A stretch of 64,000 nucleotides of DNA from CAZNYN01 sp964422205 (GCA_964422205.1 CAYRAI010000002.1:1-64000), one strand, 5' to 3'. Shown: positions 40,771 to 49,970, counted from the first letter of the stretch. Notes: generated by a model not told the origin, from the letters alone. Program-made: numbers and translations.

Positions 40771-42597
40771 TTACTTATTGTCTTCCGCGTGGAACTCCGC
40801 GTCGACTGTCGTACCGTCATCGCCGCCCTGCTGGGGGGCTTCACCGCTCTGAGGCTGCTGTGATGCCTGAGCCTTTGCGTACGCCTTCTGCGCGATTGGG
40901 TGCATTGCAGTCATAAGAGCTTCTGTGGCTGATTTGATTGCTTCCGCATCTTCGCTTGTCAGGAGGTCGCGCAGAGCCTTTATCTTTTCTTTAACTGAGC
41001 CCTTTTCTTCCTCTGTAGCTTCGGCGCCGAGTTCCTCAAGTGATTTTTCCGCATTGTAGGCTGCACTGTCGCCTTCGTTGCGTGCGTCTATGAGTTCTTT
41101 CTTTTTCTTATCTTCGCCCTCGTTCATCTCAGCGTCGCGGCGCATCTTTTCAATTTCCTCATCCGAAAGTCTGGATGACTGTATTGTGATGTTCTGGACT
41201 TTGCCTGTGGCCTTGTCCTTTGCCGTTACATTGACTATGCCGTTGGCATCGATGTCAAAAGTTACCTCTATCTGAGGGATGCCTCTGCGCGCAGGCGCTA
41301 TTCCATCGAGGAAGAATCGTCCGAGAGATACGTTGTCGCCAGCCATAGCGCGTTCACCCTGCAGGACGTGAATCTCAACCTGCGGCTGGTTGTCCGCAGC
41401 AGTTGTAAAGACCTGGCTCTTTGAGACTGGAATTGCGCTGTTCTTTTCTATTATCTTTGTAAAGACTCCGCCGAGTGTCTCAAGTCCCAAGGAGAGCGGG
41501 GTTACGTCAACAAGGACTATTCCCTTGTGCTCGCCGGAAAGGATAGCTCCCTGGATTGCGGCTCCGACCGCTACGCATTCGTCGGGGTTGATTCCCTTTG
41601 TCGGCTCCTTGCCGAGAAGCTCTTTGACCTTGCGCTGAACCATCGGCATACGCGTAGAACCTCCGACGAGAAGTATTTTGTCTATTTCGCCTGTCTGAAG
41701 TCCCGCATCGTTCAGAGCCGTGCGAACCGGTTTCACTGTTCTATCGAGAAGGTCTCTTGTGAGTTCCTCGAATTTCGCTCTTGTAAGAGTCGTTTCAAGG
41801 TGTTTCGGCCCGTTCTGGTCAGCTGTGATGAATGGAAGCGAGATAGATGTTTCAGACATTGACGAGAGCTCGACTTTCGCCTTTTCCGCAGCTTCGCGCA
41901 GACGCTGTGCCGCCATCTTGTCTTTGCGCAGGTCTACTCCGTCGGTCTTTTTGAATTCTTCGGCAAGCCAGTTGACCACGGCTGCGTCCCAGTCGTCTCC
42001 GCCGAGTCTGTTGTCTCCCGATGTTGAGAGAACTTCAAATACTCCGTCACCCACATCAAGAATGGATACGTCGAAGGTGCCGCCTCCGAGGTCAAATACC
42101 ATTATCTTGTGTTCGCCCTCTTTGTCTGCTCCATAGGCAAGGCATGCTGCTGTAGGCTCGTTGATTACACGCAGAACTTCAAGTCCGGCTATTGTTCCCG
42201 CATCCTTTGTAGCCTGGCGCTGAGCGTCTGTAAAGTATGCTGGGCATGTGATTACCGCTTTTGTCACGGCAGAGCCCAAATACTCCTCGGCATCCCTCTT
42301 GAGCTTCTGAAGGATCATGGATGATATCTGCTGGGGTGAGTACTGCTGGTCGTCAATCTTGACTTTGAAGTCGCTGCCCATCTCTCTCTTAATCGAGATT
42401 ACTGTGCGATCAGGGTTTACTATAGCCTGACGCTTTGCAAGCTGGCCCACAAGTCTTTCATTGTCTTTTGTAAAAGCTACTATGGAAGGTGTGGTTCTTG
42501 CTCCTTCCGGGTTTGGGATAACAGTTACGTTGTCCCCTTCTTTTACCGCTACACAGCTATTAGTTGTACCAAGGTCGATTCCTATTATTTTTTCCAT
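40771..42597 (-). CDS. dnaK: Chaperone DnaK (Hsp70)
   Basis: A 608-aa Hsp70. The ATPase domain starts IIGIDLGTTNSCVAVKEG and includes FDLGGGTFDVSILDVGDGVFEV, VGGSTRMPMVQ and NPDECVAVGAA. The substrate-binding domain (about 390-500) contains DVTPLSLGLETLGG. The C-terminal lid ends in a Gln/Gly-rich tail and a DDGTTVDAEF-type acidic end. The frame allows a start four codons earlier (42609), but the ATG at 42597 gives the conserved MEKIIGIDLG start and has GGGA six bases upstream. Third gene of the CIRCE-controlled operon. Confidence 0.98.
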   Translation of the reverse strand: MEKIIGIDLGTTNSCVAVKEGDNVTVIPNPEGARTTPSIVAFTKDNERLVGQLAKRQAIVNPDRTVISIKREMGSDFKVKIDDQQYSPQQISSMILQKLKRDAEEYLGSAVTKAVITCPAYFTDAQRQATKDAGTIAGLEVLRVINEPTAACLAYGADKEGEHKIMVFDLGGGTFDVSILDVGDGVFEVLSTSGDNRLGGDDWDAAVVNWLAEEFKKTDGVDLRKDKMAAQRLREAAEKAKVELSSMSETSISLPFITADQNGPKHLETTLTRAKFEELTRDLLDRTVKPVRTALNDAGLQTGEIDKILLVGGSTRMPMVQRKVKELLGKEPTKGINPDECVAVGAAIQGAILSGEHKGIVLVDVTPLSLGLETLGGVFTKIIEKNSAIPVSKSQVFTTAADNQPQVEIHVLQGERAMAGDNVSLGRFFLDGIAPARRGIPQIEVTFDIDANGIVNVTAKDKATGKVQNITIQSSRLSDEEIEKMRRDAEMNEGEDKKKKELIDARNEGDSAAYNAEKSLEELGAEATEEEKGSVKEKIKALRDLLTSEDAEAIKSATEALMTAMHPIAQKAYAKAQASQQPQSGEAPQQGGDDGTTVDAEFHAEDNK

Positions 42598-42689
42598 ATG
42601 CGATCCCATCTTTCTTTATATATGTGTTTTATTGTTTCCTTATTTACCGTCTGCGTGAAGTTTTTTATCTTAGATTGTACCCCTGACCT

Positions 42690-43259
42690 TCACTCAGACG
42701 CTTTCTCGTATCTGCCGACTCGAACCTGCGGAGCTTTTATCACTCGTCCCGCCAGCTTATAGCCTTTTCTGACAGTTCCTATTATGTGTCCGTCCTTGGA
42801 CTCGTCATCAATAGGCTCCATTGATACCGCTTCGTGAAGCGCCGGGTCAAAGGGCCCTTCCGTATCGATAGCTTCGAGTCCCAGAGAGTACATGGATTCG
42901 GCAAACTGCTTTATAACCATTGTCATGCCTTTATAAAGGCTGCTCTCTCTGTCTTCGACCGCGGAGCAGATTCTTTCTATATTTTCATATACGGGGAGCA
43001 GAGCTTCTACCGCTTTTTCGGCCGCCATTTTGCGGTCTCTTTCCCTGTCGCGTTCGACTCTTGTTCTTAAATTGTAGTAGTCGGCGCGTGCTCTTGCCGC
43101 TTCTTCCGCGAGAGATTTTTTCTCCGCTTCGTCTTTTTCTTTTTCGGCAAGAAGTTTTTCGTGTTCGGCATTCAGAGCCTCATACAGCTCCTTGAAGTTC
43201 TTTTCTTCCTCTGCCGGTTCTTCGGCCACAGGGCTGTCTTTCTTCAATTCTTCACTCAT
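42690..43259 (-). CDS. grpE: Nucleotide exchange factor GrpE
   Basis: A 189-aa DnaK cofactor. The N-terminal half is a Glu/Lys-rich coiled coil (about 15-80). ADYYNLRTRVERDRERDRK and the C-terminal beta domain (AVSMEPIDDESKDGHIIGTVRKGYKLAGRVIKAPQVRVG; key residues PID..IGTVRKGY) are diagnostic. The frame opens with GTG at 43265, but the ATG two codons later (43259) sits nine bases after GGAGG and is preferred. It overlaps the end of hrcA. Confidence 0.96.
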   Translation of the reverse strand: MSEELKKDSPVAEEPAEEEKNFKELYEALNAEHEKLLAEKEKDEAEKKSLAEEAARARADYYNLRTRVERDRERDRKMAAEKAVEALLPVYENIERICSAVEDRESSLYKGMTMVIKQFAESMYSLGLEAIDTEGPFDPALHEAVSMEPIDDESKDGHIIGTVRKGYKLAGRVIKAPQVRVGRYEKASE

Positions 43260-44277
43260 TTGCACTGTCCTCCCGTTCAGATTCCGGATCCAGACCTTGA
43301 AGGACCCTGTCTATCGCGTCTATTACTTTTTCGTAGTTCATGCGTTCCGGACCGATAACCCCTATTACAGCTCTCTGCCCGTCAGCAACCATCGAAGCTG
43401 CAACAAGAGATGATCTTTTCATTGCCGGTGAATCGTTTTCTTCACCTATAAGAATGTTCATTCCGTCTTTTGAGCAACTGTTCACCAAGTCCGCCATGCT
43501 CTCCTCCTGCTCAAGGAAGGAGTAAAGAGCCTGAATCCGCCCCAAATCCTGAAAATCGGGTAATTTTAGCATGTGGCTCATCGAGCCTGTAAAAACTTTC
43601 ATCGACGGAGAAAGCATTATCTTTTCCAGCTCTTTTATAGCCTTTTCACATGAATCTCTGTAGTCTCGCAGTTCGTCGGCTATATAATCACCGACAGAGT
43701 TTTTTATTTCGCTCCAAGGACATCCAGCAAAAAAGTTGAGTCTGTGAGCAAGCTCGTCGAGATAATCCTGAGAGATATTCCAGGGGAGGGCTATCATCTT
43801 CTGGTGAACAAGTCCGCCCTGAAGAACGACAAGGAGCAGCACGCTCTGCTCTCCCATTCTGACAAAATCGACTCTCTGAAATTTTACTATGTCCAAAGGC
43901 GTTACTGCGGCGACTCCCACATAGTCCGAGACTTTGCTCAATATGCCCGAGGCTGACTCAAGAGCTCCGTCTATGCCCCCTTGATGCTCTCCAAGGCTCT
44001 TTGTCCACTTTTCAAAGTGTCTTTTTGAATCAAGCCTTTGAAGCACGGAGTCAACATAGAGACGATAGCCCTGAGTTGTGGGAACTCTGCCGGAAGAGGT
44101 GTGAGTCTGTTTTAGGAAACCCATCTCTTCGAGATCTGACATTTCATTGCGGATTGTGGCAGAGCTGTGTCCCGTAAGATATCTGCGTGAAACAGTCCGA
44201 GACCCTACACTCTCACCGCTTCTGATGTACTCATAGACAACAGAGAGCACTACTTCCAACTGTCTTTCGGTTAACAT
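43252..44277 (-). CDS. hrcA: Heat-inducible transcription repressor HrcA
   Basis: A 341-aa repressor. It has an N-terminal winged helix with MLTERQLEVVLSVVYEYI, GSRTVSRRY, SSATIRNEMSDLEEMGFL and HTSSGRVPTTQGYR, and a C-terminal effector domain with the ending GVIGPERMNYEKVI typical of the family. It binds CIRCE and needs GroEL-type chaperones to stay active (known of the family). ATG at 44277 has GGGAGGG upstream. First gene of hrcA-grpE-dnaK-dnaJ, hence autoregulated. Confidence 0.97.
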   Translation of the reverse strand: MLTERQLEVVLSVVYEYIRSGESVGSRTVSRRYLTGHSSATIRNEMSDLEEMGFLKQTHTSSGRVPTTQGYRLYVDSVLQRLDSKRHFEKWTKSLGEHQGGIDGALESASGILSKVSDYVGVAAVTPLDIVKFQRVDFVRMGEQSVLLLVVLQGGLVHQKMIALPWNISQDYLDELAHRLNFFAGCPWSEIKNSVGDYIADELRDYRDSCEKAIKELEKIMLSPSMKVFTGSMSHMLKLPDFQDLGRIQALYSFLEQEESMADLVNSCSKDGMNILIGEENDSPAMKRSSLVAASMVADGQRAVIGVIGPERMNYEKVIDAIDRVLQGLDPESEREDSANE

Positions 44278-44296
44278 CAGAAACCCTCCCCGCTTG

Positions 44297-44323
44297 TTAG
44301 CACTCTAATGATACGAGTGCTAA
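44297..44323 (-). promoter_or_regulatory. CIRCE operator of the hrcA operon
   Basis: TTAGCACTC, nine-base spacer (TAATGATAC), GAGTGCTAA: a perfect match to the CIRCE consensus. It lies in the untranslated leader, between the promoter and the hrcA start. Confidence 0.98.
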
Positions 44324-44341
44324 ATCATTTTCAACGGCATA

Positions 44342-44370
44342 AGAATAGCAGTCCTGTGTGCAAATGTCAA
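44342..44370 (-). promoter_or_regulatory. Promoter of hrcA-grpE-dnaK-dnaJ
   Basis: A perfect -35 TTGACA (44370-44365), 17-base spacer and -10 TATTCT (44347-44342) on the minus strand. The transcript would start about 12 bases before CIRCE, so bound HrcA would block the early transcribed region. The opposite-strand phosphatase gene starts at 44523; a TATAAT occurs at 44482-44487 on the plus strand without a clear -35. Confidence 0.85.
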
Positions 44371-44522
44371 GACAGGTCAGAGAATTAAGCTAGTACTTTT
44401 TACGTATTAAGAATCTGTACGAAGTGTAGGTGGAATATCTCGAATAATTGTATAATGGAAAAGTGAAGTGTGTCTTGATAATATAATCAGGTGAAATATA
44501 AAAGGTAAGGAGCATTAACGGC

Positions 44523-45167
44523 ATGGAACTAAAAACCACAATCTATCTCATCCGCCACGGCGAATGTGAGGGGAACAAGGAAAAAAGAATCAGAGGACAT
44601 ATGAATTTTCCTCTCAACGAAAACGGCATAATTCAGGCAAAAGCCCTTGCCGCCGCTCTGAAGGACAAGGGAATAAAGCATATATACTCAAGCCCTCTTG
44701 TACGGGCAACAAAAACAGCTGAAATCTTATGTGAAGCAATAGGAGCCGATTACGAAACTGCAGAAGCCTTCAATAATATCTGCATCGGAGTATGGGAGAA
44801 CAGACTTAAGGCGGAGCTGGCAGCGGAATGTCCCGAGATGTGGGACACATGGCTGAACCGTCCGGAGGAGCTTATTATAGAGGGAGGAGAGAGCCTTGAC
44901 GCGGTAAAGGAGCGCTCTCTTAAAGGCCTCACCAAAGTTATAGAAGAAAGAGAAGGAGAAACTTTGGCAATTGTCGGGCACAGAGGTGTGCTGAAGCCTA
45001 TGCTGGCAGGAGCTCTTCAAATAGCGAAGCCATGCTACTGGAGGCTCCACTTTGACACAGCTTCCTACAGCGTTCTTACACATGACCATATCCACGGCTA
45101 TTGTCTTATGGGTCTCAATTATACGGAGCACCTTAAAGACATACCGATAATCCAGGAATTTGACTGA
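44523..45167 (+). CDS. Histidine phosphatase family protein (phosphoglycerate-mutase/CobC-like)
   Basis: A 214-aa enzyme of the RHG family. The phosphorylated His is in YLIRHGECEGNKEKRIRG (about residue 13), with SSPLVRATKTAEIL carrying the second Arg. The acid/base Glu is in NNICIGVWENR, and the second catalytic His is in LAIVGHRGVLKPML. Specificity is unclear; small-molecule phosphatases such as CobC or cofactor-dependent mutases share the pattern. It is followed after 17 bases by folP on the same strand. Confidence 0.9.
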   Translation: MELKTTIYLIRHGECEGNKEKRIRGHMNFPLNENGIIQAKALAAALKDKGIKHIYSSPLVRATKTAEILCEAIGADYETAEAFNNICIGVWENRLKAELAAECPEMWDTWLNRPEELIIEGGESLDAVKERSLKGLTKVIEEREGETLAIVGHRGVLKPMLAGALQIAKPCYWRLHFDTASYSVLTHDHIHGYCLMGLNYTEHLKDIPIIQEFD

Positions 45168-45184
45168 TAGGCAAAGGTGAAAAT

Positions 45185-46405
45185 ATGTCTTTATACCAAC
45201 TTAAATTTTTAAACAGCGAACAGCTTGCTCAGGCTCTCGCCTCCGTAGGGGCGGACGCACGCTCTCTTCCTTTTTTTGATAACAGAAGAGAGATAAAGAC
45301 TCTTTTTGTTCCCAATGTTGATGTCAGAGCCGCAAATGTAATAAAGCAGGAGATACTCTCACGCGGTGGAGACGCTGCTTTGAGCGCCAAAGCCGTAGGG
45401 GCATCGGAACCTTATACTGACATTATAATATTCGCTTCCGCAAAGCAGTTCTCCTTTCTGGCCGACAAGCTCGATATGATGCCATGGTGGGGACTGCCCG
45501 CGGTCGTATCTGGAATAAGAGACGCTTTGGCAGGAATGGCGAAAAAGAGCAGAAAGGTTACTCTGCCCTGCGGCGCACCTCTGACTTTCGGAGAGCGCAC
45601 AAATATAATGGGAATAATCAACCTCACAGATGACTCGTTTTTTTCAGCAAGCAGAACAAACGGCAACATAGACTCGGCTGTTGCAAAAGCTCTTCGCCTT
45701 GCCGAAGAGGGAGCGGACATATTGGATATAGGGGCGGAATCCACCCGCCCAGGCTCTTCAAGAGTTCCTGAAGACGATGAAATCCGCAGAGTTACGGAAG
45801 CCGTTAGAGCGATAAGAAAAGAACTTCCTCTCATGCCTCTTTCCATAGACACAACAAGAGCGTCCGTAGCGAGAGCTGCTCTCGGCGAAGGAGCGGATAT
45901 AATAAACGATATATCCGGACTGACTTATGAACCTGAAATTGCGGCGATATCGGCCGAATATAATGCCATGCTGGTGCTCATGCATATGAGGGGCACTCCG
46001 GAAACTATGAGGGATATGTGTGACTACGACAACATACTGCTTGACATGACCGACTTTTTTGACAAGAGCATCGCAAAAGCAGAGTCCATGGGAGCGAAGC
46101 GTTCTCAAATAATACTGGACCCAGGGATAGGCTTTGCAAAAAATCACAATCAGAATTTATATCTCCTGCGCAACATGGAAGCTTTCGCGACATTCGGACT
46201 TCCAGTACTGATAGGGGTCTCGCGCAAAGGCACAATAGGCTTTGCAACAGACTCCCCCTCCGCCGAAGACCGGCTTGAGGGAACAGTAGCAGTATCGGTT
46301 CTCTGCTCATGGCATGACATAGATATAGTCAGAGTTCACGATGTCAAAGAGAATAAAAAAGCCGTAATGATGGCAGAATCGGTCAAAGGTTCCAAATATG
46401 AGTAA
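45185..46405 (+). CDS. folP: Dihydropteroate synthase with N-terminal extension
   Basis: A 406-aa protein. The C-terminal part (about residues 130-400) is a standard DHPS: NIMGIINLTDDSFFSASR, GADILDIGAESTRPGSS, PLSIDTTRASVARAAL, INDISGL, LVLMHMRGTPETM, IILDPGIGFAKNHNQN, LIGVSRKGTIGF and VRVHDVKEN. It condenses p-aminobenzoate with the pterin diphosphate. The first ~130 residues (MSLYQLKFLNSEQLAQAL...) form an extra domain beyond the usual 270-280 aa enzyme. It overlaps folK by eight bases; the two act in sequence. Confidence 0.95.
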   Translation: MSLYQLKFLNSEQLAQALASVGADARSLPFFDNRREIKTLFVPNVDVRAANVIKQEILSRGGDAALSAKAVGASEPYTDIIIFASAKQFSFLADKLDMMPWWGLPAVVSGIRDALAGMAKKSRKVTLPCGAPLTFGERTNIMGIINLTDDSFFSASRTNGNIDSAVAKALRLAEEGADILDIGAESTRPGSSRVPEDDEIRRVTEAVRAIRKELPLMPLSIDTTRASVARAALGEGADIINDISGLTYEPEIAAISAEYNAMLVLMHMRGTPETMRDMCDYDNILLDMTDFFDKSIAKAESMGAKRSQIILDPGIGFAKNHNQNLYLLRNMEAFATFGLPVLIGVSRKGTIGFATDSPSAEDRLEGTVAVSVLCSWHDIDIVRVHDVKENKKAVMMAESVKGSKYE

Positions 46406-46898
46406 GAGAGAAGTGGTATTGGCCCTTGGGTCAAATATTGGCAACAGACTGGCCTACCTTCGAAGCGCTGCGGAGGAGCTCTCTAACTGCGGATTTAGAA
46501 TTATAAAAAAGAGCGGCGTTTGGGAGACAAAACCATGGGGAGTGGAAAACCAGCCTTCCTTCCTTAATATGTGCCTAATTGCGGCAAGCGAACTGGAAGC
46601 GGAAGAAATGCTAGATGCGGCAAAGAGCATTGAGAAGAAGCTGGGACGGAAAAAATCTCTTCGTTGGGGCCCCAGAGAGATAGATATTGACATAATTATG
46701 ATGGGGAAAAATGGAGAAGAAATTTTTACTTCCGATAATCTGACTGTTCCCCACCCTCTGATGCATGAAAGAGATTTTGTCATGACACCTCTTGCAGAGA
46801 TAGCGCCGGACTTTATTCATCCTCTGATCGGCAAAAGCGTCGCCTCAATAGCGAACGAACTGACATCACGGAATATGAACCGTATAACAGAACTATGA
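46398..46898 (+). CDS. folK: 2-amino-4-hydroxy-6-hydroxymethyldihydropteridine diphosphokinase (HPPK)
   Basis: A 166-aa enzyme making the pterin diphosphate substrate of FolP. LALGSNIGNRLAYLRSA, VWETKPWGVENQPSFLNMCL, LGRKKSLRWGPREIDIDIIMMG and LTVPHPLMHERDFVMTPLAEIAPD are the family landmarks, including the two Mg-binding Asp of DIDII. Overlaps both neighbours (folP by eight, next gene by four bases ATGA), so all are co-translated. Confidence 0.97.
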   Translation: MSKREVVLALGSNIGNRLAYLRSAAEELSNCGFRIIKKSGVWETKPWGVENQPSFLNMCLIAASELEAEEMLDAAKSIEKKLGRKKSLRWGPREIDIDIIMMGKNGEEIFTSDNLTVPHPLMHERDFVMTPLAEIAPDFIHPLIGKSVASIANELTSRNMNRITEL

Positions 46899-47707
46899 TG
46901 CAGACAAATAATACAAAATCAAAGATAACGGGCTTTCTTTCGGGGTACAAGGCGTCAAGGCGTTCTCTCCTGCTGCCATGTCTTGTTTTGCTGCTGGCAG
47001 CCTTTATTTACATGCTCCCCGGGGACGAGCCTACAGAGGGGCGTGTAAGCGTGAGAACTCTGCGCGTCGCGGATTTTCCGATAGTTTTAGTATATGAACA
47101 GCAGGATGGAAGCGTAACATCCGCGTGGCTGCGCACTCCCGCAGGCTCAATGAAGATTGAAGAGATAGAGGGACTCTCATTTATCTCCGACTCATCCTTT
47201 ATCTCGAATGTAGACAACGACGCAAAAGATGACCTCATGTGGAGGATTTCTTTTACAAACTTTGCAGGAGACGGATTACACCTGTGGATAGGAATGACGA
47301 CTTGGTCGCCGAAGCTCTTCATATTCGCTACACCGTATCAATATACGAGGTGGGACGCCATACCGGCAAAGCTCATAGTACCAAAGGGAACTGCCGTATA
47401 TGTCTCTCCAGCCACTCCCTCATACAACAAGGCAGGCAAATTCAGCGGAAAAGAGAGCTACTCTTTTGTATATACAGTCCGAATGACACCGGAAGGGGCG
47501 GCCTTCGTTCCTGTACCGGATGTCTACAAGCAGCTGGCTGTGCTGCTGAAAGCGGGAGTTCAGGGCGAATATTCACCTATGAAGAGATTGGCATATGTCA
47601 GAATGCTCGAGGAGTTTAACAACTTAGCTTCGGGAAAACCGCCGCAGGCGGAGACAATGCTCAACTTCCAAATGCAGAAGATAGGAACTCTCAGCTGGAA
47701 GAGATGA
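46895..47707 (+). CDS. Unrecognised membrane-anchored protein downstream of folK
   Basis: A 270-aa protein I do not recognise. A basic N-terminus is followed by one hydrophobic helix (about residues 25-42, LLLPCLVLLLAAFIYMLPG), so the remainder is probably exported and anchored at the inner membrane. The body is beta-rich with many aromatic residues and a segment FISNVDNDAKDDLMWRISF that resembles, loosely, a Ca-binding or FG-GAP-like DxDxDxxxD pattern (NVDNDAKDD). Its start overlaps the folK stop (ATGATG). Codon usage and overlap argue it is a real gene; function unknown. Confidence 0.65.
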   Translation: MMQTNNTKSKITGFLSGYKASRRSLLLPCLVLLLAAFIYMLPGDEPTEGRVSVRTLRVADFPIVLVYEQQDGSVTSAWLRTPAGSMKIEEIEGLSFISDSSFISNVDNDAKDDLMWRISFTNFAGDGLHLWIGMTTWSPKLFIFATPYQYTRWDAIPAKLIVPKGTAVYVSPATPSYNKAGKFSGKESYSFVYTVRMTPEGAAFVPVPDVYKQLAVLLKAGVQGEYSPMKRLAYVRMLEEFNNLASGKPPQAETMLNFQMQKIGTLSWKR

Positions 47708-47725
47708 GCATTAAGGAAAGACATT

Positions 47726-47756
47726 AAAAAAGGAGCCCCGAAAGGGCTCCTTTTTT
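47726..47756. terminator. Bidirectional terminator between the fol operon and the RpiR gene
   Basis: A perfect 13-bp stem (AAAAAAGGAGCCC / GGGCTCCTTTTTT) with a 5-base loop, between the convergent stops at 47707 and 47770. Confidence 0.95.
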
Positions 47757-47769
47757 AATGTCCTAAAGG

Positions 47770-48636
47770 CTAATACTTAAGGCCGAATATCGGGTGGAAA
47801 ATTCTCTCGTCGTGCAGGAAATGAGCCTGTTCGTCAAATGACTTTCGCGCTTCATCTCCCAGTGATACGGCAAGAGCGGAAGTAAGAACATGAGAGAGGA
47901 AAAGAGGCCCTATTATGCTGCTTCCGAATGTCGGGCTGTTTGCCGAGACAAAGAAAGAGAGTTCGGCAAAGCGGCAGACCGGAGATGCGGCACTGTCTGT
48001 TATTGTAATGACCTTAGCTCCGTTTCTGCTTGCTATTTCAACCGCTTCCGTAACTTCTACGGCGTAGCTGGGAAGTTCGCATACAACGACGACATCTCCC
48101 GGCTTCACACAGCGTGCCTGTTCCCATAGTGAGAGGCTGCCGCGGCGAAGCAGTTCGCTTTTGCGTCCCATTACCGCCAAACGCATCTGCAGAAGCTCCA
48201 TTACAAGCGAAGATATTCCCCATCCCACGCAATATACATTCGCTGCATCTTTTACAAGATTACAGAACTTTTCCGTATCTTCGGGCGTAAGCTGAGCCAT
48301 TGTATCGTCAAGGTTTGCGTGCTCCGCGCGGAAAATACTGTCTGGAAATGAATCTCCGCTGCTCACGGCGCGCGCAAGAAGCGCGGCAGGGTTAATTTGT
48401 TCCAAAATAGCTTTCTGCAAACAATTCTTAAGCTCAGCGTATCCAGAGAAACCAAGCATCTGTGCAACGCGGACAAGCTGCGCTTTTGAAACTTTAAGCT
48501 CATCTGCGATGTCACCTATGGAACGGAAAGATGCCTCCCGCATGTTGGCAAGAAGATATTCAGCCACGCGCCTTGCTTTATTGGGCATGGTGTGCGCTCT
48601 TTCCATGAGCAGATTTTGCAGCTGTGTACTATCCAT
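47770..48636 (-). CDS. MurR/RpiR-family transcriptional regulator
   Basis: A 288-aa regulator. It has an N-terminal HTH_6 domain (about 1-75; RVAEYLLANMREASF, SIGDIADELKVSKAQLVRVAQMLGFSGYAELK with key helix VSKAQLVR) and a C-terminal SIS domain (about 120-260; VYCVGWGISSLVMELLQMRL, GDVVVVCELPSYAVEVTEAVEIA, KVITITDSAASPV). Such proteins sense phosphosugars. The target is unknown; the neighbouring old-yellow-enzyme gene is upstream on the same strand. The frame extends to 48678, but the ATG at 48636 with AAGGAG nine bases upstream is preferred. Confidence 0.9.
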   Translation of the reverse strand: MDSTQLQNLLMERAHTMPNKARRVAEYLLANMREASFRSIGDIADELKVSKAQLVRVAQMLGFSGYAELKNCLQKAILEQINPAALLARAVSSGDSFPDSIFRAEHANLDDTMAQLTPEDTEKFCNLVKDAANVYCVGWGISSLVMELLQMRLAVMGRKSELLRRGSLSLWEQARCVKPGDVVVVCELPSYAVEVTEAVEIASRNGAKVITITDSAASPVCRFAELSFFVSANSPTFGSSIIGPLFLSHVLTSALAVSLGDEARKSFDEQAHFLHDERIFHPIFGLKY

Positions 48637-48712
48637 TGAAAAACACTCCTTATATAGATGCAAATCATTCCAAAACAATTAAATCATTAAGATTACATGT
48701 TTACGGAGAATA

Positions 48713-48741
48713 AGTCTATTAGCAGAAGTATTCTTTGTCAA
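48713..48741 (-). promoter_or_regulatory. Promoter of the RpiR-family gene
   Basis: A perfect -35 TTGACA (48741-48736), 17-base spacer and -10 TAGACT (48718-48713) on the minus strand, giving a leader of about 70 nt. Confidence 0.65.
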
Positions 48742-48815
48742 CAGTAGTCAACTTTAGTGTAAAAGAGTTCAGCCAAAATACTTACTTATTAGGGTTAAAT
48801 TGCTGCGTTCTATAC

Positions 48816-49970
48816 TTAAAGAGGATCCCAAAAACCTTCATTCCTGTCTCTTATTATGGGACAGTCTACAATGCCTTTTGCCGCCGTCCCGAAACAGGCA
48901 TTGCACGACAGGCAGGCGGAAGGGCGCGAGTCTTCCTCCGCCCAACGATTTATTAAATCTGGCTCTGCGTTGAATGGGCGGCTCATGCCAAGCAAATCGC
49001 AGAATCCGTCAAAGACCAGGTCGGACATAGAGGCAAGGCTTCTGTTCCCGCCGGTCAATATTATCGTCTGTCCCTGCTTAGCATATTTCTTGAGGCATAG
49101 GGAGTATTCCTTGGAAGGAGCTTCGGATTCACCTTCCGATACGCCTATGACCGAAGGCATATGAAGAGCATCGGAATAAATTGTGCCGTCTGATACCTCT
49201 ATTGCGTCAGCTCCGTCGGAGAGCAGCAGTTTTGCGGTATTTATGCCTTCTTCCGCTTTATATCCACACTCTGTCCCCTCGGATATGCTGAGTTTAACCC
49301 ACACCTGAAAAGAAGACCCCAGAGCTTCTTTTACATCGGAGACGGCTTCGCGAAGAAACCGCGCTCTGTTTTCAAGAGCCCCTCCGTAAGAATCATCTCT
49401 TATATTTGTGACAGGTGACAGGAACTGAGTGAACAAAAATCCGTGTCCTGCATGTATTTCGACTCCGTCAGCCCCACCCTCTTTTGCTCTTAACGCCGCT
49501 GACGCAAAATCGGCTCTGACTCGTTTAATGTCGTCGGCTGTCATTGCTTTTGAAGAAAAATTCCGTCCGGGATGCACAAGATCCGACGGGCCTATGGTCA
49601 CTGTATCTCCTATTACGGATTCGTTCCTCTGACCGCCTCCGTGAGAAAGCTGTACTATGAGCTTTGAACCATATTTATGGGCGGCTTCGGATAGTTTTGC
49701 AACATCCTTTATTCGGCTGTCACAGTGAATACCCCACTGTCTAGGGAGGAACTTGCCCTCGGGGCTGACATAAGCCGTACCTGTGATAACAGTCCCGGCT
49801 CCTCCCGCCGCGACTTCCGCAGTTCTCGATATTTCGGCAAAAGACATCTCTCCGCTTGTATCGTCAGAACCGGCAAGCCATGTCGCTGATCTTAAAAATC
49901 TGTTCTTGGCGGAAAAATCGCCGTTTTCGTATCTGCCGAACAGAGCGATAATTTTCTCTCTTCTATCCAT
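48816..49970 (-). CDS. NADH:flavin oxidoreductase / old yellow enzyme family protein
   Basis: A 384-aa FMN TIM-barrel protein. KNRFLRSATWLAG, GTVITGTAYVSPEGKFLPRQWG, KLIVQLSHGGGQ, GADGVEIHAGHGFLFTQFLSPVTNIRDDSYGG (key residues H-A-G-H-G and S-P-x-x-N-x-R-x-D-x-Y-G-G) and the FMN-binding LTGGNRSL match the family. CLSCNACFGTAAKGIVDC at the C-terminus holds four Cys like those binding the 4Fe-4S cluster in 2,4-dienoyl-CoA reductase-type members, but the second flavin/NAD domain of those proteins is missing (about 650 aa expected). It is therefore a short form; the electron donor must be separate. Inserted upstream is the inverted-repeat element at 50008-50181. Confidence 0.9.
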   Translation of the reverse strand: MDRREKIIALFGRYENGDFSAKNRFLRSATWLAGSDDTSGEMSFAEISRTAEVAAGGAGTVITGTAYVSPEGKFLPRQWGIHCDSRIKDVAKLSEAAHKYGSKLIVQLSHGGGQRNESVIGDTVTIGPSDLVHPGRNFSSKAMTADDIKRVRADFASAALRAKEGGADGVEIHAGHGFLFTQFLSPVTNIRDDSYGGALENRARFLREAVSDVKEALGSSFQVWVKLSISEGTECGYKAEEGINTAKLLLSDGADAIEVSDGTIYSDALHMPSVIGVSEGESEAPSKEYSLCLKKYAKQGQTIILTGGNRSLASMSDLVFDGFCDLLGMSRPFNAEPDLINRWAEEDSRPSACLSCNACFGTAAKGIVDCPIIRDRNEGFWDPL

